DNA of 7,189 bases from Propionibacteriaceae bacterium (GTDB lineage: Bacteria; Actinomycetota; Actinomycetes; Propionibacteriales; Propionibacteriaceae), in the NCBI GenBank assembly GCA_905372155.1, contig CAJPNZ010000134.1, positions 1 through 7,189 of the forward strand, given 5' to 3'. Under the pieces are notes generated by a model. It worked only from the letters and a program-made list of their open reading frames with translations, made no database searches and was not told the DNA's origin. Shown here in pieces: positions 5,833 through 7,189 of this stretch. Within the stretch, counting starts at the first letter, position 1. Each line of letters starts with the position of its first letter. Both the position numbers and the translations under genes were made by a program.

Positions 5833-7189
5833 TGCGCTCCAGGCTGAACAGCCTGACCGAGTTGATCGACGTTACGCGGGGACGCGTGCCGGATGATCTG
5901 GCGGGTCGGGCCGTCAAGGTCCTGGAAAGAGCCGGCCAGCGTCTCCGCTGGGGTGAACAGACCGTCGTGGCGCTCGCCGGATCGACCGGTTCCGGGAAGT
6001 CCTCGCTGATGAACGCACTGGTGGGATCGGACGTCTCGGAGACGGGGGCGCTGCGCCCCACCACGGCCGAAACACTCGCTCTCAGTTTTGGGGAAACCAA
6101 CGCCGAGCTTCTTGACTGGCTGCGTGTGAGGCATCGACAGGCGGTGCCGGCGGGTCGGGATGGTCTCGGAGGGATGGTGCTGCTGGACCTGCCAGATCAC
6201 GATTCCATGGTGTCCTCCCACCGCACCGAGGTGGATCGGATGGTGCCCGTCGTCGATCAGCTCATCTGGGTGCTGGACCCCCAGAAATACGCGGATGCGG
6301 CGGTGCATCACGGCTATCTGAGGCCACTTTCCCGGCACAGCGAGGTGATAGTGGTTGTGCTGAACCAGGTGGACCGGATCCGCGCGGTGGATCTGGACGA
6401 CTGCCTGAAGCACCTGGGTCAGCTGCTCGACTCCGACGGGCTGGAGGGCGCACCGCTGTTTGCCACCAGCACCGCGACCGGGGTCGGGATCGATGCGCTG
6501 CGGGAGCATCTGGCCGATGTCGTCGCGGGGAAACGTGCTGCCAGGACCAGGCTGTCCGTGGACCTGGACCAGCTGGCCGGGCAGTTCGAGGTGGCCTGCC
6601 GGGCCGGGCCGGAGAAACCCGGCGAGGAGGACATCGAGGTGCTGGAGGCCGGGTTGGCCGAGGTCGCGGGGGTACCCCGGATGATTGAGGTGGCAGCGGA
6701 AACCATCCGGTACCGCGGCGTGTTGGCGACGGGCTGGCCGATGACCCGGTGGGTGCACCGGCTGCGTCCCGACCCGCTGAAACGGCTCCGTACCGGGCTC
6801 CCGGAGCCGGGGACGGCGGGAGACGGTTTCGTTCCCGACTGCGGACCGGTGGCCATGGCCCAGCTGAGGATCGCGCTGCGGCAGTTCTCGGACGCGGTCG
6901 GGAACGGCCTGGGGGAAGACTGGCAGCGGGCCCTGGGCTCGGCTTGCCGACGTGATCGCGATCTCCTACCGGACCTGCTCGCCGATGCGGTCGGGGCGAC
7001 GGATCTGGGGCTCTCCAGGATCCCGGGCTGGTGGCGCGCGGTCCGGGTGATCCAGTGGTTCCTGCTGGCCGCCGTGATGCTGGGCCTTGGCTGGTTGCTG
7101 GCGAATCTGCTGCTGACCTGGGTTGGTCTCCCGCCCCCGGCGGCCTCGGGCGGTGGGGGCGGGGTGGGCATCCCTGCTCTGCTCATCAT
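5832..7189 (+). CDS. Second dynamin-like/YfjP-type membrane GTPase, 3' end missing
   Basis: The frame is open for 452 codons from ATG 5832 to the right edge, so the C-terminus is missing. Motifs are clear: G1 GSTGSGKSS (50-58, K56), probable G2 T77/T78 (LRPTTAE), G3 D119-L-P-D122 in LLDLPDHDSM, G4 N178-Q-V-D181 in VVVLNQVDRI, and a G5-like FATSTATGVG (210-219) as in Era/EngA-type GTPases. DPQKYADA (149-156) aligns with TATRYADA of the first GTPase. A helical middle part follows, then a hydrophobic segment at about 407-432 (VIQWFLLAAVMLGLGWLLAN) and a proline/glycine-rich turn. A second membrane segment seems to begin at the edge (VGIPALLI), so a hairpin is likely. Related proteins are usually about 500-600 residues, suggesting roughly 100 are missing. 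The start is set by GGAGGG at 5820-5825 and the one-base overlap with the upstream stop. It probably works with the first GTPase; the membrane-remodelling role is inferred. Confidence 0.85.
   Translation, partial: MRSRLNSLTELIDVTRGRVPDDLAGRAVKVLERAGQRLRWGEQTVVALAGSTGSGKSSLMNALVGSDVSETGALRPTTAETLALSFGETNAELLDWLRVRHRQAVPAGRDGLGGMVLLDLPDHDSMVSSHRTEVDRMVPVVDQLIWVLDPQKYADAAVHHGYLRPLSRHSEVIVVVLNQVDRIRAVDLDDCLKHLGQLLDSDGLEGAPLFATSTATGVGIDALREHLADVVAGKRAARTRLSVDLDQLAGQFEVACRAGPEKPGEEDIEVLEAGLAEVAGVPRMIEVAAETIRYRGVLATGWPMTRWVHRLRPDPLKRLRTGLPEPGTAGDGFVPDCGPVAMAQLRIALRQFSDAVGNGLGEDWQRALGSACRRDRDLLPDLLADAVGATDLGLSRIPGWWRAVRVIQWFLLAAVMLGLGWLLANLLLTWVGLPPPAASGGGGGVGIPALLI

Overview
The window is high-GC bacterial DNA with G/C-ending codons, GTG and TTG start codons available, and long open frames on the antisense strands. 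Together with the gene types, this points to an actinomycete. A Propionibacteriaceae-like genus is my best guess, but that is an inference from style and gene content, not a proven placement. The DNA looks chromosomal and densely coded. I see no insertion sequence, phage gene, CRISPR array or plasmid function.

Left part (1-2582): The first 205 bases are unresolved and may hold the 5' end of a leftward gene. A small tetratricopeptide-repeat protein gene (206-526, minus) is divergent from an amidase-signature hydrolase gene (640-1953, plus), with 113 bases between their starts. The amidase gene converges on, and overlaps by 7 bases, the gene for oligoribonuclease Orn (1947-2582, minus), which degrades the last 2-5 nt RNA fragments.

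Right part (2583-7189): After a 130-base divergent spacer comes a tRNA-Arg(UCU) gene with an encoded CCA end (2713-2788). Only 18 bases later a rightward run of three membrane-related genes begins. These are a PrsW-family intramembrane metalloprotease (2807-4084), a dynamin-like GTPase with a C-terminal hydrophobic hairpin (4111-5832), and a second, related membrane GTPase (5832 to beyond the right edge) whose ATG overlaps the previous stop by one base. The spacing suggests one transcription unit, perhaps read through from the tRNA promoter.

The right-hand cluster is the most interesting part. The two GTPases share an unusual G3 signature (LLDxPDxDS) and a following [KR]YADA motif, so they look like paralogues acting as a pair, as two-subunit bacterial dynamin-like proteins do. 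They differ at G4: the second has an intact NQVD, while the first has NRCP. An upstream intramembrane protease suggests, as inference only, a membrane-stress or membrane-remodelling module. No sigma or anti-sigma gene, the classic PrsW partners, lies in the window.
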